Assembly: GCF_032883915.1 (NCBI RefSeq)
Contig: NZ_CP120717.1
Location: forward strand, 1,729,001 to 1,793,000
Direction of reading: 5' to 3'
DNA from: Endozoicomonas sp. 8E
Lineage (GTDB): Bacteria > Pseudomonadota > Gammaproteobacteria > Pseudomonadales > Endozoicomonadaceae
DNA length: 64,000 nt
Shown here: piece after piece, positions 37,524 through 48,475 of the stretch
Layout of the letters: each line of letters starts with the position of its first letter
Numbering within the stretch: the stretch's first letter is position 1
The notes under the pieces: generated by a model
The model's database searches: none
What the model saw: only the letters and a program-made list of their open reading frames with translations
Told to the model about the DNA's origin: nothing
Translations under genes and position numbers: made by a program

Positions 37524-40001
37524 CTAGAACAAATCCTCTGGTTTGAGTGAGCCGCTTTCTTCCAGAGAGGGAAGGCTACCCTCGCTGACAGTCTTGGGAG
37601 TGTTTTCTTTCCTGAACAGCTCGAAAATAGCTTCAGGATCGCCTTGTTTTGCCAGCCGTCCTGTTTTCGAATTAATTCGAACCGTTTCTATACCTCCTGG
37701 CTGGGGCAGACGTCTTATTGGTTGGTCTGCCAAAGCAGTTTTCATGTAACTGATCCAGATGGGTAGAGCGGCATTAGCTCCAAACTCCCAGCGGCCCAGA
37801 GTGGAGAAGTTATCCTTGCCGACCCAGACGCTGGTAAGCACATCAGGGTTAAATCCGACAAACCAGGCGTCCTTGCTTTCATTTGTGGTGCCTGTCTTAC
37901 CGCCAATATCGTGACGTTCAAGGACTCTTGCTCTTTTACCTGTGCCTTTCCAGATGACATCGCGCATGATGTCATTGAGGATATAGTTGACTCTGCTGTC
38001 CATAACAGACTCAGCTTCATTGAGAATGTTCAGGGAGGCCGAAGTTTCGTCTTCCGTCAAGGGTGGTGTAGTTTCAGTTACCTGCTCTGAGACAAATCCC
38101 TTCTCAGGCGTCCCTTCCTTACGACAGTCCCTACAGACAATAGCCGGGTTGGCCTCGAATACTGTGTCATCCAGAACATCGACTTTCTGAATCAGGTAGG
38201 GCACGACCCTGTAACCGCCATTGGCAATCGTAGCGTAGCCTGTGGTCAATTCCAGCGGTGTCATGGAAACGTTACCCAGTGCGAGAGAGAGGTTTCGGGT
38301 CAGAGTCTCTTCAGGTAATCCCAGCTTCATCAGGAAGTTCACAGTTCGCTTGACACCAATTTGTCTGAGAATCCGAATCGAGACCAGGTTCCGTGAGCGA
38401 TAGAGACCTTCCCTGAGTCGCGTTGGACCGTTGAACTTCATATTGTCATTATTCGGGCGCCAGACGCCTTCAAGTCCCTGATCAGCAAAAACAACAGGAG
38501 CATCATTGATGATGGTAGCGGCGGTCAGTCCCTTATTAAGAGCAGCCATGTAGATAAAAGGCTTGAAAGCCGATCCCGCTTGACGGATGGCCTGAGTGGC
38601 GCGGTTATACATGCTGTCGTAGAAATTGAAGCCGCCCACCAGAGCGAGAATAGCCCCATTTTCCGGATTCATGGAAATCAGAGAAGATTGCGCCTGGGGC
38701 TCCTGACTCAGACGGAAGCGGCCGTCAGGCATCTTTCTTACCCAAATCAGATCACCTGGCTTCAGAATGTCAGACGCCTGTTTGGGATTATAGCCATAGG
38801 CATTCACATTGATGAAAGGCTTTGCCCACTTGAGATTGTCCCAGTCAATGTGATCGGTCTTATCCTCTTTCATCAGGATTGTCACTGATTGATCTGCTAT
38901 GGCGGTGACCACAGCTGGTATAAGGACACCGGTAGAATGGGTTTCTATCAGGGTCTTTTTCCAGAAAGCCGTTGTATCTTTTTCCTGTTGAGCAATGGGC
39001 TTACCGTCGTCGTCCTCATTCAGGTTGCTAACAGGTCCCCGGTATCCATGTCTTTCTGTATACTCAAAAAGACCATTGGCAACGGCTTCGTTAGCTGACC
39101 TTTGTAAGATGCTGTCAACAGTGGTGTAAACCTTGAAGCCTTCCGTGTAGGTTTCCGGGCCAAACCTCTCAATCATTTCCTGACGAACCATCTCGGCGAT
39201 GTAGGGAGCTTGCAGTTCGATCTTGGGACCATGGTAGCTGGCCGTCACCGGGGCCTTAAAAGCCTCTTCATAATCAGCCTGTTTGATGTAACCCAGATCA
39301 TACATCCTGCCAAGAATCCAGTTTCTGCGAATTCGTGAACGTTGGGGATCATTGATCGGGTTATAACGGGAAGGAGCTTTGGGCAGGCCCGCGATCATGG
39401 CCCACTGAGCCAGATTGAGTTCATCGATCGATTTACCGTAATAAACCTGTGCCGCAGCCTCTACTCCGTAGGCGCGGTTACCCAGATAAATTTTATTGAG
39501 ATAGAGTTCAAAAATTTCGTCTTTGGTCAGTTGCTGTTCAATCTGGATAGCCAGCAGAATCTCATTGAACTTTCTGGAGAAGACCCGTTCGTGAGTCAGG
39601 AAAAAGTTCTTGGCCACCTGCATGGTGATCGTGCTGCCTCCTGACTGGATTCGGCCGGTTGAAGCCAGCTGCACAGCAGCTCGCATCAGACCCATGATAT
39701 CGACGCCGGGATGGTGGTAGAAACGGTCATCTTCAGCTGCCATGAAAGCTTTAATCAGGGGTTCAGGGGCGTCTGCGAAGTGAATAGGTGTTCGACGCAT
39801 TTCGCCAAATTCTGCGATCAGTTTTTCGTCCTTTGAAAAGACACGCAAAGGCGTCTGCAGGTGAGTATCACGCAGGGTGTCAACTGAGGGCAGCGAAGGG
39901 CTCAGATAGAGGTAGGCGCTGGCTGCTATCAGGGTGATGCCGCTGACGGCTGCCAGGCCGCTCCAGAGCAGAAATTTTAAAATTTTTACCGATCGATTCA
40001 T
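37524..40001 (-). CDS. mrcA: Penicillin-binding protein 1A, bifunctional
   Basis: 825 residues from the chosen start. One N-terminal membrane anchor (KILKFLLWSGLAAVSGITLIAA) is followed by the GT51 glycosyltransferase domain (EDDRFYHHPGVD, GGSTITMQVAKNFF, KIYLGNRAYGVEAAAQVYY), an OB-like linker and the transpeptidase domain with the serine in GSAFKPFIY, the SRN motif and KTGTTNES. It polymerises and cross-links peptidoglycan. The ATG at 40001 is preferred; a TTG 32 codons upstream would add an unlikely cytoplasmic extension. It is divergent from pilM, as in Pseudomonas. Confidence 0.95.
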   Translation of the reverse strand: MNRSVKILKFLLWSGLAAVSGITLIAASAYLYLSPSLPSVDTLRDTHLQTPLRVFSKDEKLIAEFGEMRRTPIHFADAPEPLIKAFMAAEDDRFYHHPGVDIMGLMRAAVQLASTGRIQSGGSTITMQVAKNFFLTHERVFSRKFNEILLAIQIEQQLTKDEIFELYLNKIYLGNRAYGVEAAAQVYYGKSIDELNLAQWAMIAGLPKAPSRYNPINDPQRSRIRRNWILGRMYDLGYIKQADYEEAFKAPVTASYHGPKIELQAPYIAEMVRQEMIERFGPETYTEGFKVYTTVDSILQRSANEAVANGLFEYTERHGYRGPVSNLNEDDDGKPIAQQEKDTTAFWKKTLIETHSTGVLIPAVVTAIADQSVTILMKEDKTDHIDWDNLKWAKPFINVNAYGYNPKQASDILKPGDLIWVRKMPDGRFRLSQEPQAQSSLISMNPENGAILALVGGFNFYDSMYNRATQAIRQAGSAFKPFIYMAALNKGLTAATIINDAPVVFADQGLEGVWRPNNDNMKFNGPTRLREGLYRSRNLVSIRILRQIGVKRTVNFLMKLGLPEETLTRNLSLALGNVSMTPLELTTGYATIANGGYRVVPYLIQKVDVLDDTVFEANPAIVCRDCRKEGTPEKGFVSEQVTETTPPLTEDETSASLNILNEAESVMDSRVNYILNDIMRDVIWKGTGKRARVLERHDIGGKTGTTNESKDAWFVGFNPDVLTSVWVGKDNFSTLGRWEFGANAALPIWISYMKTALADQPIRRLPQPGGIETVRINSKTGRLAKQGDPEAIFELFRKENTPKTVSEGSLPSLEESGSLKPEDLF

Positions 40002-41597
<1,596 letters not shown>

Positions 41598-41598
<1 letters not shown>

Positions 41599-42164
41599 TG
41601 GCAAGGATTAACCTTCTCCCCTGGCGTGAACAACTGCGAGAAGAACGCAAAAAACGCTTTATCGCAGCCTGGCTGATGACCATATTGGCCGGTGGCGCCA
41701 TGATTTTCATGGCAGATATCTACACCGGAAATGCCATCAGTCACCAGCAAAGCAGGAATCAGTATCTTCAGAATAAAATTGTTGAACTCGACAAAAGCAT
41801 TGCCGAAATCAAAGGCCTCAGAGAGAAGCGAGCCCAGCTTCTGGAGCGTATGGAGGTCATACAGAATTTACAGGGCAACCGTCCTATCATTGTTCGGGTG
41901 TTTGATCAGCTGGCCCGACTGATCCCTGACGGGGTGCACTTCAAGAGCCTTCAGTTTCAGGGAGATACTCTCAAGCTGGTGGGGGTCGCTGAGTCGAATA
42001 ATCGTATTTCCAGCTTGATGCGCAATTTTGATTCCTCTGAGTGGTTTTCCGATCCTAATCTGACAGCTGTACGCAAGGTGACCCTTGGCGGAGAACGGAT
42101 GAATGAATTTGATCTGACTGTGATTCGAACATCGCCTGAGAAAGAAGTGGGAGACGAATCATGA
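41598..42164 (+). CDS. pilN: Type IV pilus alignment protein PilN
   Basis: 188 residues. The PilM-binding tail INLLPWREQLREERKKRF is at the N-terminus, followed by one transmembrane helix (about 24-44), a coiled coil (LQNKIVELDKSIAEIKGLREKRAQLL) and a ferredoxin-like periplasmic domain. It pairs with PilO. It overlaps pilM by one base and pilO by four. Confidence 0.97.
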
Positions 42165-42775
42165 GTTTCGCAGATTCTTTAAAAAAACTGAATGAGCTGG
42201 ATCTGGCAGAACTGGATCTGGAAAATGTCGGTGGCTGGCCACTACCTGTCAGGGTTATTGCCTGCCTGCTGACTCTGGGGCTGGTGCTTTTTCTGGGTTA
42301 TCAATTGCACTTGAGTAATCTTCAGAAAACTTACGGTACGGTCATTGCAGAAGAGAGAGAGTTAAAAGATCAATTCAGAATCAAGGCTTTCCAGGCTGCG
42401 AATCTCGATTCTTACCGGGGTCAGATGGAACAGATGGAGGCTTCCTTCGGTGCTCTGGTAAAACAGTTACCGAGCGACACCGAAGTGCCCGGATTATTGG
42501 AAGATATTACTTTCACCGGTCGTGGTGCTGGTCTGACGTTTGAAACCATCAAGTTGCAGCCTGAAAAAGCCACAGAGTTTTATATTGAGCTTCCTATCAG
42601 TATCTCAGTCGGTGGTAACTACCACGATATTGGCAATTTTGTCAGTGGTGTGGCCAGTCTTTCACGAATTGTGACGCTTCATGACTTTTCTATCACGCCG
42701 GAAAAAAATGGGCAGATGTTGAAAATGGAGATTCTGGCCAGAACTTATCGCTATAACGACAGGGAGTCTCAGTAA
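42161..42775 (+). CDS. pilO: Type IV pilus alignment protein PilO
   Basis: 204 residues: a short cytoplasmic part, one transmembrane helix (VRVIACLLTLGLVLFLGYQL), a coiled coil and a periplasmic ferredoxin-like domain with QLPSDTEVPGLLEDITFTGRGAGL, the family's best-kept stretch. It forms a heterodimer with PilN that contacts PilP. It overlaps both neighbours. Confidence 0.97.
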   Translation: MSFADSLKKLNELDLAELDLENVGGWPLPVRVIACLLTLGLVLFLGYQLHLSNLQKTYGTVIAEERELKDQFRIKAFQAANLDSYRGQMEQMEASFGALVKQLPSDTEVPGLLEDITFTGRGAGLTFETIKLQPEKATEFYIELPISISVGGNYHDIGNFVSGVASLSRIVTLHDFSITPEKNGQMLKMEILARTYRYNDRESQ

Positions 42776-43302
42776 TGAAGTGTTTACAAAGACTTCTGAT
42801 TGTCTGTGCGGGAGGTGCGTTGTTGGGTTGTTCTGGAAACAGTGGTTTCAGTGATCTTGACCAGTATATGGCTGAGATGAGGTCCAAGCCTTCCGGAAGA
42901 ATTGAACCGCTGCCAACCTTTACTCCCTATGAGGCATTTACTTACAGTGCTTCTGGTTTAAGAAGTCCCTTTGAGCCACCGATCAAGTTGAAAGCCTCTG
43001 ACCGGGCGCTCAGCAGTAATGTCAAACCTGACAACGGTCGGTCCAGACAATACCTGGAGCAGTTCGATATCGAAACCTTTGCTCTGGTGGGGTCTATCAG
43101 CAACGACGATGGGCTTTGGGGACTGATTCGTGGTGACGACGGCATCCACCGTGTCAGGTTGGGTGATTATCTGGGTAAAAACCACGGTCGAATCACTTAC
43201 ATCGATGACAGTGAACTGCGAATTATCGAAATAGTGCCTGCGGGCTCTGACGTCTGGATTGAAAGACCCAGAAGTATGAGGCTGGATCTTGGCCAACCCT
43301 GA
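42775..43302 (+). CDS. pilP: Type IV pilus lipoprotein PilP
   Basis: 175 residues. A lipoprotein signal ends in the lipobox LLGC (Cys about residue 19). A disordered linker is followed by the beta-domain (FALVGSISNDDGLWGLIRG, VRLGDYLGKNHGRITYI) that docks on the periplasmic N0 domain of the secretin PilQ. It starts on the last base of pilO. The gap to pilQ is 266 bases, unusually long for this operon. Confidence 0.97.
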   Translation: MKCLQRLLIVCAGGALLGCSGNSGFSDLDQYMAEMRSKPSGRIEPLPTFTPYEAFTYSASGLRSPFEPPIKLKASDRALSSNVKPDNGRSRQYLEQFDIETFALVGSISNDDGLWGLIRGDDGIHRVRLGDYLGKNHGRITYIDDSELRIIEIVPAGSDVWIERPRSMRLDLGQP

Positions 43303-43568
43303 TCGTTAAACATATGTTTCAAGGACAGTCCGATCAGTTTCGAAATGGATTTCCCGCTTTGCCATGCATACCTCACAGATCACGTCTTTATTTGACGTGG
43401 CGGGACAAAGGTATGGCTCTCGTTGCAGTGCCCGTTGTAATACTTGCTGTGATAAGAGCTCCTGTGGCTGATATGACAAGGTAGGCGACATCGCTTTAGG
43501 AAACTGGATTTTTCTGATGTCATGCCGATTAGAACAACAATTCTAAAAATGCTAAGTGGGTTCACTAG

Positions 43569-45650
43569 ATGAATAATAAGCCCGTGTTGAAAGCCAGCGC
43601 AGTACGAATGCTGCTGTATATGGTGTTGGCGTGGTTGCCGCTTTCTGTCTGGGGTATAACACTCAAGAAAATGGATGCTGGCACCCTGCCGGGTGATATC
43701 GTAGAGCTGCGTCTGATGTTCGATGGCCCTGCACCTGAGGCCAAGGGGTACACGATAGAGCAGCCTCCCAGGATTTCTTTGGATTTACCGTTCACTCGCA
43801 GCGATCTGCCCAAATATAACGAAGTTGGATTTCAGAACACAGAGAGTGTCACAGTGCTTGAGGCTGGGGGCAGAACCCGGCTTGTTGTTAATTTGAAAAC
43901 AGCCGCCGGTTTTACCACTAAAGCAGACGGTAATGTGCTCTATGTTTATGTGGGCGCAGAAGGTTCTAATACTCGTTCAGTTCTTCCAACAGTAGCCAGT
44001 TCTGGTGCGCCTTTGGCTGATCCTGCCAGCCAGGGTATTACCCATATTGATTTCCAGAGGGGGGAAGAAGGAGAGGGTAATGTTGTTATTACGCTCGCAG
44101 ATCCCAACATTCCAATGGATATGAATGAGCTGGGTGGTCGCATTCGTCTTGAGTTTCAGGGGAATGTTCTGCCAGGCCGGTTACGTAACCGTTTGGACGT
44201 CATTGATTTCGCTACTCCCGTAAAATTCATTGATGCCAAGGTCGAGGACGGGAATGCAGTGGTCGTTATCGAGCCCAAGGGGGATTACAGCTACCTTGCT
44301 TATCAGGCAGATAACACACTGACAGTCAGTGTTAAGCCGGTATCCGATAAAGATTATGGTCGTGACCGGAAAGGTCTGGCCTATAAGGGAGACAAGCTGT
44401 CCCTCAACTTTCAGGATATCGAAGTGCGCGCTGTTCTTCAGTTGATTGCTGACTTTACCGATCTGAACCTGGTGGCCTCAGATACGGTCAGCGGTAACGT
44501 GACACTGCGTCTGCAGAATGTGCCCTGGGATCAGGCTCTGGACATCGTTCTCAAATCAAAAGGTCTGGACAAGCGACTTGAAGGTAATGTCCTGACTGTG
44601 GCTCCAGCCGAAGAGATTGCAGCCAGAGAGCGTCAGCAACTGGAGAATGACAAGCAGATTCGTGAGCTGGCGCCTGTTTATACCGATCTGATTCAGATTA
44701 ATTACGCAGATGCAGAAGAGATTGCGACGGTTCTTGCCGGTGAAGGCGAAGAGACCAGTCTGCTGACTGAGCGTGGTTCGGTTCAGGTGGTGGCTCGTAC
44801 TAACAGTCTTCTGGTTAAGGATACCCAGGAAAAGCTGGATGAACTGCGTGCGCTGATTCAACGTCTCGATATCCCTGTCAGACAGGTGATGATCGAGGCG
44901 AGGATTGTCAATATGAACTCCAACTTCACCCGTGATCTGGGGGTAAAGTGGGGAGGCGCGACAGACTTTGATCGTTCAGCCAATCGGGATGTAGCTGTCG
45001 GTGGTCAGGGGACTCAGGCGACTATCGTCGATGGTGTGCCAACTGTTCAATTGCCAGACAACGCTCCCTTTCTAGATTTTGGAGTGGCTGGAGAAAACGC
45101 TGCAACGTTGGCGATTGGTTTTGCAACCAACAGTACTCTGCTGAATCTTGAGCTTTCAGCCATTCTGTCAGATGGTGGTGGTGAAACGGTTTCTCAGCCA
45201 AAAGTGATAACCGCTGACAAGACTAAAGCAGTGATCAAGTCGGGTAAGGAAATTCCTTACGAAGAGAAAACATCCAGTGGTGCGACCTCTGTAGCTTTCA
45301 AGGATGCGGTTCTGTCTCTCGAAGTGACTCCGCAGATCACGCCAGAGGGCAGTATTATTATGGATGTGACGGTTACCAATGACTCTCAGGGTGCTGACGC
45401 GCCTAATGGTGTTCCTACCATCAATAAGAATGAAGTGAATACTCAGGTGTTGGTCAGAGATGGTGAAACAGTTGTTCTGGGTGGAGTATTTACTCAGGAG
45501 AAAAAGAAAGGGGCAGTTAAGGTGCCAGTGTTGGGCGATATTCCTTATGTTGGAAGATTGTTTAGAAAAGACACCAATTCAGATGTCAAAACCGAGCTGA
45601 TGATTTTCATTACACCCAGAGTGGTCAACGATAATATTACCCTGCGTTAA
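43569..45650 (+). CDS. pilQ: Type IV pilus secretin PilQ
   Basis: 693 residues. A signal peptide (MVLAWLPLSVWG) is followed by two AMIN domains that bind peptidoglycan (about 30-130 and 150-250), the STN/N0 domain (SLNFQDIEVRAVLQLIADF), an N1 domain and the secretin barrel with RQVMIEARIVNMN, the ISPNG-like TPEGSIIMDVTVTN and VPVLGDIPYVGRLFR. It forms the outer-membrane pore for the pilus. With 266 bases upstream it may have its own promoter or ribosome-binding control; a minus-strand frame in that gap (43306-43491) is not convincing. Confidence 0.97.
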   Translation: MNNKPVLKASAVRMLLYMVLAWLPLSVWGITLKKMDAGTLPGDIVELRLMFDGPAPEAKGYTIEQPPRISLDLPFTRSDLPKYNEVGFQNTESVTVLEAGGRTRLVVNLKTAAGFTTKADGNVLYVYVGAEGSNTRSVLPTVASSGAPLADPASQGITHIDFQRGEEGEGNVVITLADPNIPMDMNELGGRIRLEFQGNVLPGRLRNRLDVIDFATPVKFIDAKVEDGNAVVVIEPKGDYSYLAYQADNTLTVSVKPVSDKDYGRDRKGLAYKGDKLSLNFQDIEVRAVLQLIADFTDLNLVASDTVSGNVTLRLQNVPWDQALDIVLKSKGLDKRLEGNVLTVAPAEEIAARERQQLENDKQIRELAPVYTDLIQINYADAEEIATVLAGEGEETSLLTERGSVQVVARTNSLLVKDTQEKLDELRALIQRLDIPVRQVMIEARIVNMNSNFTRDLGVKWGGATDFDRSANRDVAVGGQGTQATIVDGVPTVQLPDNAPFLDFGVAGENAATLAIGFATNSTLLNLELSAILSDGGGETVSQPKVITADKTKAVIKSGKEIPYEEKTSSGATSVAFKDAVLSLEVTPQITPEGSIIMDVTVTNDSQGADAPNGVPTINKNEVNTQVLVRDGETVVLGGVFTQEKKKGAVKVPVLGDIPYVGRLFRKDTNSDVKTELMIFITPRVVNDNITLR

Positions 45651-45738
45651 TTCCCGCATCCCGGTTGGTTCAGGCCTACCGGGATCACTTCCTAAAAATG
45701 CCCTATAACGGAATCCGCAATGGTAGAGGAATCTTGTT

Positions 45739-46137
45739 ATGGATGGCCGCTCCAGTCAGCTGTAAGACTCTGATTATTACCAGTGGGTTCAACAACAGAA
45801 AAGGCTTCTGGAAAATCGTCAGTTTGATCAGCTTGACCTGGATAATCTCATTGAGGAAGTTGAGGAGATGGGTAGAAGTGAGCGAAACAGCTTTGAGTCC
45901 AGTCTGATCATCCTGCTGCTCCATCTGCTCAAATATGACTATCAGCTCAGGGTTCTGAAAGACCCCTGGGTTCGGGATAAAGTGATCTACATCTGGTTGC
46001 CCAGTAAGACTAACCCAAGGATTGAGATTAAGACACTGCTCAGAAAAAGTCCTCATTTGAACAAGATCAAGAATGAAATATTGGTTGAAGCGTATTCCTA
46101 TGCAAGAAAAGATGCTGTACAAGAGTTGAATAAGTAG
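45739..46137 (+). pseudogene. DUF29 family protein interrupted by an early stop codon
   Basis: Read from the ATG at 45739 (good AGAGGA upstream) the frame gives MDGRSSQL, then TAA at 45763, then continues without a break as DSDYYQWVQQQKRLL, FDQLDLDNLIEEVEEMGRSE and LIILLLHLLKYDYQL to 46137. The whole is a normal-length DUF29 protein, in which a Tyr (TAT) usually stands where TAA is. So one base change seems to have stopped the gene. An ATG at 45868 could give an 89-residue product lacking the first conserved third. DUF29 function is unknown. It sits between pilQ and aroK, where Pseudomonas has no such gene. Confidence 0.8.
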
Positions 46138-46256
46138 ATTCGTTCAGAAGGCAATAGTTTGGACAAGAACAGCTTTCCACAGGAGTGTCCCTGGTCATTT
46201 GATCCGGTGATGGAGCTAAACTGGTTGCCCTGAGTCAAGCTCTGTATTCATCTAAC

Positions 46257-46286
46257 AAAAAACGGGAGTGAAAGCTCCCGTTTTTT
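46257..46286 (+). terminator. Terminator before aroK
   Basis: AAAAAACGGGAG-TGAAAG-CTCCCGTTTTTT, perfect and flanked by A and T runs. It separates the pil operon and DUF29 gene from aroKB. Confidence 0.9.
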
Positions 46287-46357
46287 GTTGTCAGCATGAC
46301 TCAGGATGCGCTAGGCTCAGCCTCACACGCAGGCAGGAAGTCAGGCTAACAAAGACA

Positions 46358-46876
46358 ATGCCATTGAGAAATATATATCTGGTAGGCCCTATGGGGGCCG
46401 GTAAAAGTACGATCGGGCGGATGTTGGCCAAAGAACTGGGGCTGCCATTTTTCGATTCAGATCATGAGGTTGAGGCACGCAGTGGTGCTGAAATTCCCTG
46501 GATTTTTGATGTTGAGGGCGAAGAGGGCTTTCGGCAGCGTGAAATACAGGTAATACAGGATCTCTGTTCCAGGCAGGGTATTGTTCTTGCCACGGGTGGT
46601 GGGGCTGTGACCAGACTGGAAAATCGCCAGCAGCTGGGTACCAGCGGAGTGGTTGTCTTCCTCAAGGCATCAGTAGCAGCACAATTGGTCAGAACCGAGA
46701 AAGACAAAAAAAGGCCCCTGTTACAAAGGCCTGATCGTGAGCAAGTGCTGACTCAGCTGTTGAATGAGAGAGCGCCGCTCTATTCCTGTATTGCCGATAT
46801 CGAGCTGGATACAGAGTTGCTATCACCCAAAGCACTGATCAATGAAATCATCCGAACCGTTGGCAAGTTGCCATAA
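46358..46876 (+). CDS. aroK: Shikimate kinase
   Basis: 172 residues (E. coli AroK 173). It phosphorylates shikimate in the aromatic amino acid pathway. Walker [10 protein letters not shown] is at residues 10-18; the shikimate-binding [19 protein letters not shown] and TGGGAV follow, and the lid arginines are in [10 protein letters not shown]. The frame runs further upstream into the terminator, so I chose the ATG at 46358, which gives the family start [10 protein letters not shown]. It is paired with aroB. Confidence 0.96.
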   Translation: MPLRNIYLVGPMGAGKSTIGRMLAKELGLPFFDSDHEVEARSGAEIPWIFDVEGEEGFRQREIQVIQDLCSRQGIVLATGGGAVTRLENRQQLGTSGVVVFLKASVAAQLVRTEKDKKRPLLQRPDREQVLTQLLNERAPLYSCIADIELDTELLSPKALINEIIRTVGKLP

Positions 46877-46942
46877 GCCAGAAAGAAGCCTTCGGATCAG
46901 TTAATCGATATAAGGTTTTTTAGAAAAAGAGAGAGACGTTTG

Positions 46943-48049
46943 ATGCAAGAGTCGAACATCCTTGAACTGAACGTGGATCTGGGTGAGAGAAGCTATCCCA
47001 TTTTTATCGGTTCAGGCCTTTATGCGGGTGCTGCCAGACCCGAGTTGCTCCAGCCCTATATCAAAGGGCAGCAAGTGGCTGTTGTCACTAACGAAACGAT
47101 TGCTCCTCTCTATCTGGATAGGGTGCGCAGCCTGCTTGATGGCTTTGACCTGACAGAAGTCATTCTTCCTGATGGAGAAGCGTTCAAGAATCTTAACACT
47201 CTTGAGAAAGTTTTTGATGGCTTGCTTGAAGCTCGTCATACCCGCAAAACCACATTGATCGCTCTGGGTGGTGGTGTGGTGGGTGATATGACAGGTTTTG
47301 CAGCCGCCGCGTACCAGCGCGGTGTTGATTTTATTCAGATTCCAACCACTCTGCTGTCCCAGGTAGATTCTTCTGTTGGTGGGAAAACCGGTGTCAATCA
47401 TTCTATGGGCAAAAATATGATTGGTGCTTTCCATCAACCCAATGTTGTCCTGATTGATACGGACTCTTTGAATACACTCCCTGACCGTGAGTTTTCTGCT
47501 GGCGTTGCCGAAGTGATCAAGTACGGTCTGATATGTGATGAGTCCTTCTATCAGTGGCTGCAGGCAAATATTGAACGAATCATGGCAAGGGATCAGCAGG
47601 CGCTGACTTACGCGATCCATCGTTCCTGTTCTGACAAAGCCTGGGTGGTGGCGGAGGATGAAAAAGAGTCCGGACTCAGAGCTATTTTAAATCTGGGTCA
47701 TACCTTTGGTCATGCTATTGAAACACATACTGGCTATGGCGAATGGTTGCATGGCGAGGCCGTCGCTGTTGGTATGGTGATGGCTGCTGAGCTCTCCTGC
47801 CGACTGGGTCGGATTGCCAGAGGAGAAGTACAGGGGATTTTGGCTATTCTAAAGGCTGCAAATCTGCCTGTAGAGACTCCTGAGGGTATGTCACCCGATC
47901 GCTTTATTGAACTGATGTCCGTTGATAAGAAAGTGCTGGATGGAAAATTGAGGCTGGTGCTTTTAGAGCAGATCGGTAAAGCCTTTGTGACAGAACGGTT
48001 TGACCGAGGTGTGCTTGATAAGATGCTGAGTGAGGTGTGCAGGATATAG
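46943..48049 (+). CDS. aroB: 3-dehydroquinate synthase
   Basis: 368 residues (E. coli 362). It cyclises DAHP to 3-dehydroquinate with NAD and a divalent metal. Visible are the NAD loop [51 protein letters not shown] and the metal ligands in [12 protein letters not shown] and HGEAVAVGM. The ATG at 46943 has GAGAGA upstream; a TTG one codon earlier is possible. In relatives damX usually follows aroB; here it does not. Confidence 0.97.
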   Translation: MQESNILELNVDLGERSYPIFIGSGLYAGAARPELLQPYIKGQQVAVVTNETIAPLYLDRVRSLLDGFDLTEVILPDGEAFKNLNTLEKVFDGLLEARHTRKTTLIALGGGVVGDMTGFAAAAYQRGVDFIQIPTTLLSQVDSSVGGKTGVNHSMGKNMIGAFHQPNVVLIDTDSLNTLPDREFSAGVAEVIKYGLICDESFYQWLQANIERIMARDQQALTYAIHRSCSDKAWVVAEDEKESGLRAILNLGHTFGHAIETHTGYGEWLHGEAVAVGMVMAAELSCRLGRIARGEVQGILAILKAANLPVETPEGMSPDRFIELMSVDKKVLDGKLRLVLLEQIGKAFVTERFDRGVLDKMLSEVCRI

Positions 48050-48088
48050 AGCTTATTGCTTATTGTTCTTTTTATGTATTTGTGATTG

Positions 48089-48125
48089 AGGGGTTGGCTG
48101 TGTAAAATGGTCAACCCCTTGTCTT
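48089..48125 (+). terminator. Likely terminator after aroB
   Basis: AGGGGTTG pairs with CAACCCCT, followed by an imperfect T run (TTGTCTTTTG). Confidence 0.6.
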
Positions 48126-48475
48126 TTGTGACGAGGTTAAATGTCTGCAACTTCGACCTATTTTTCGTGAAGTGGTAGTTAAGGGTATACTCTTTTTTTT
48201 GTACTCTTTTTTGAATTAAAATCCATAAAAATGAATTAATATTCCTTGAGTGTGGTTACCCCCGCAGCAAAGCCGTCGTAGCACGAGCCAGAAATGCAGC
48301 CAGCATCACAGTATGAAGACCGCAGGGGGGTGGAGAGCTGCATTGTCATAGGATAAAGCGCCTTGGCAAAACGAGAATAATGATCGTCCTGGAGCCTGAC
48401 TGGGAATAGAACAGTCCTGCTTCCAGAGTGACAGAAGTTTCAAGGCATATAATAACTTACGATGAGAGAGTGCTT
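48126..48475. other. Long leader region of gltB
   Basis: About 350 bases with no gene. AT-rich sequence at 48185-48245 (long T and A runs) is the likely promoter and activator area. The gene damX, expected here, is absent. No binding site is clear enough to name. Confidence 0.4.

Noticed and set aside
43306..43491. A 61-codon minus-strand frame with three cysteines (CPATSNKDVICEVC) in the pilP-pilQ gap
   Set aside because: It has no ribosome-binding site, lies antisense within a pil operon and resembles no known zinc protein.
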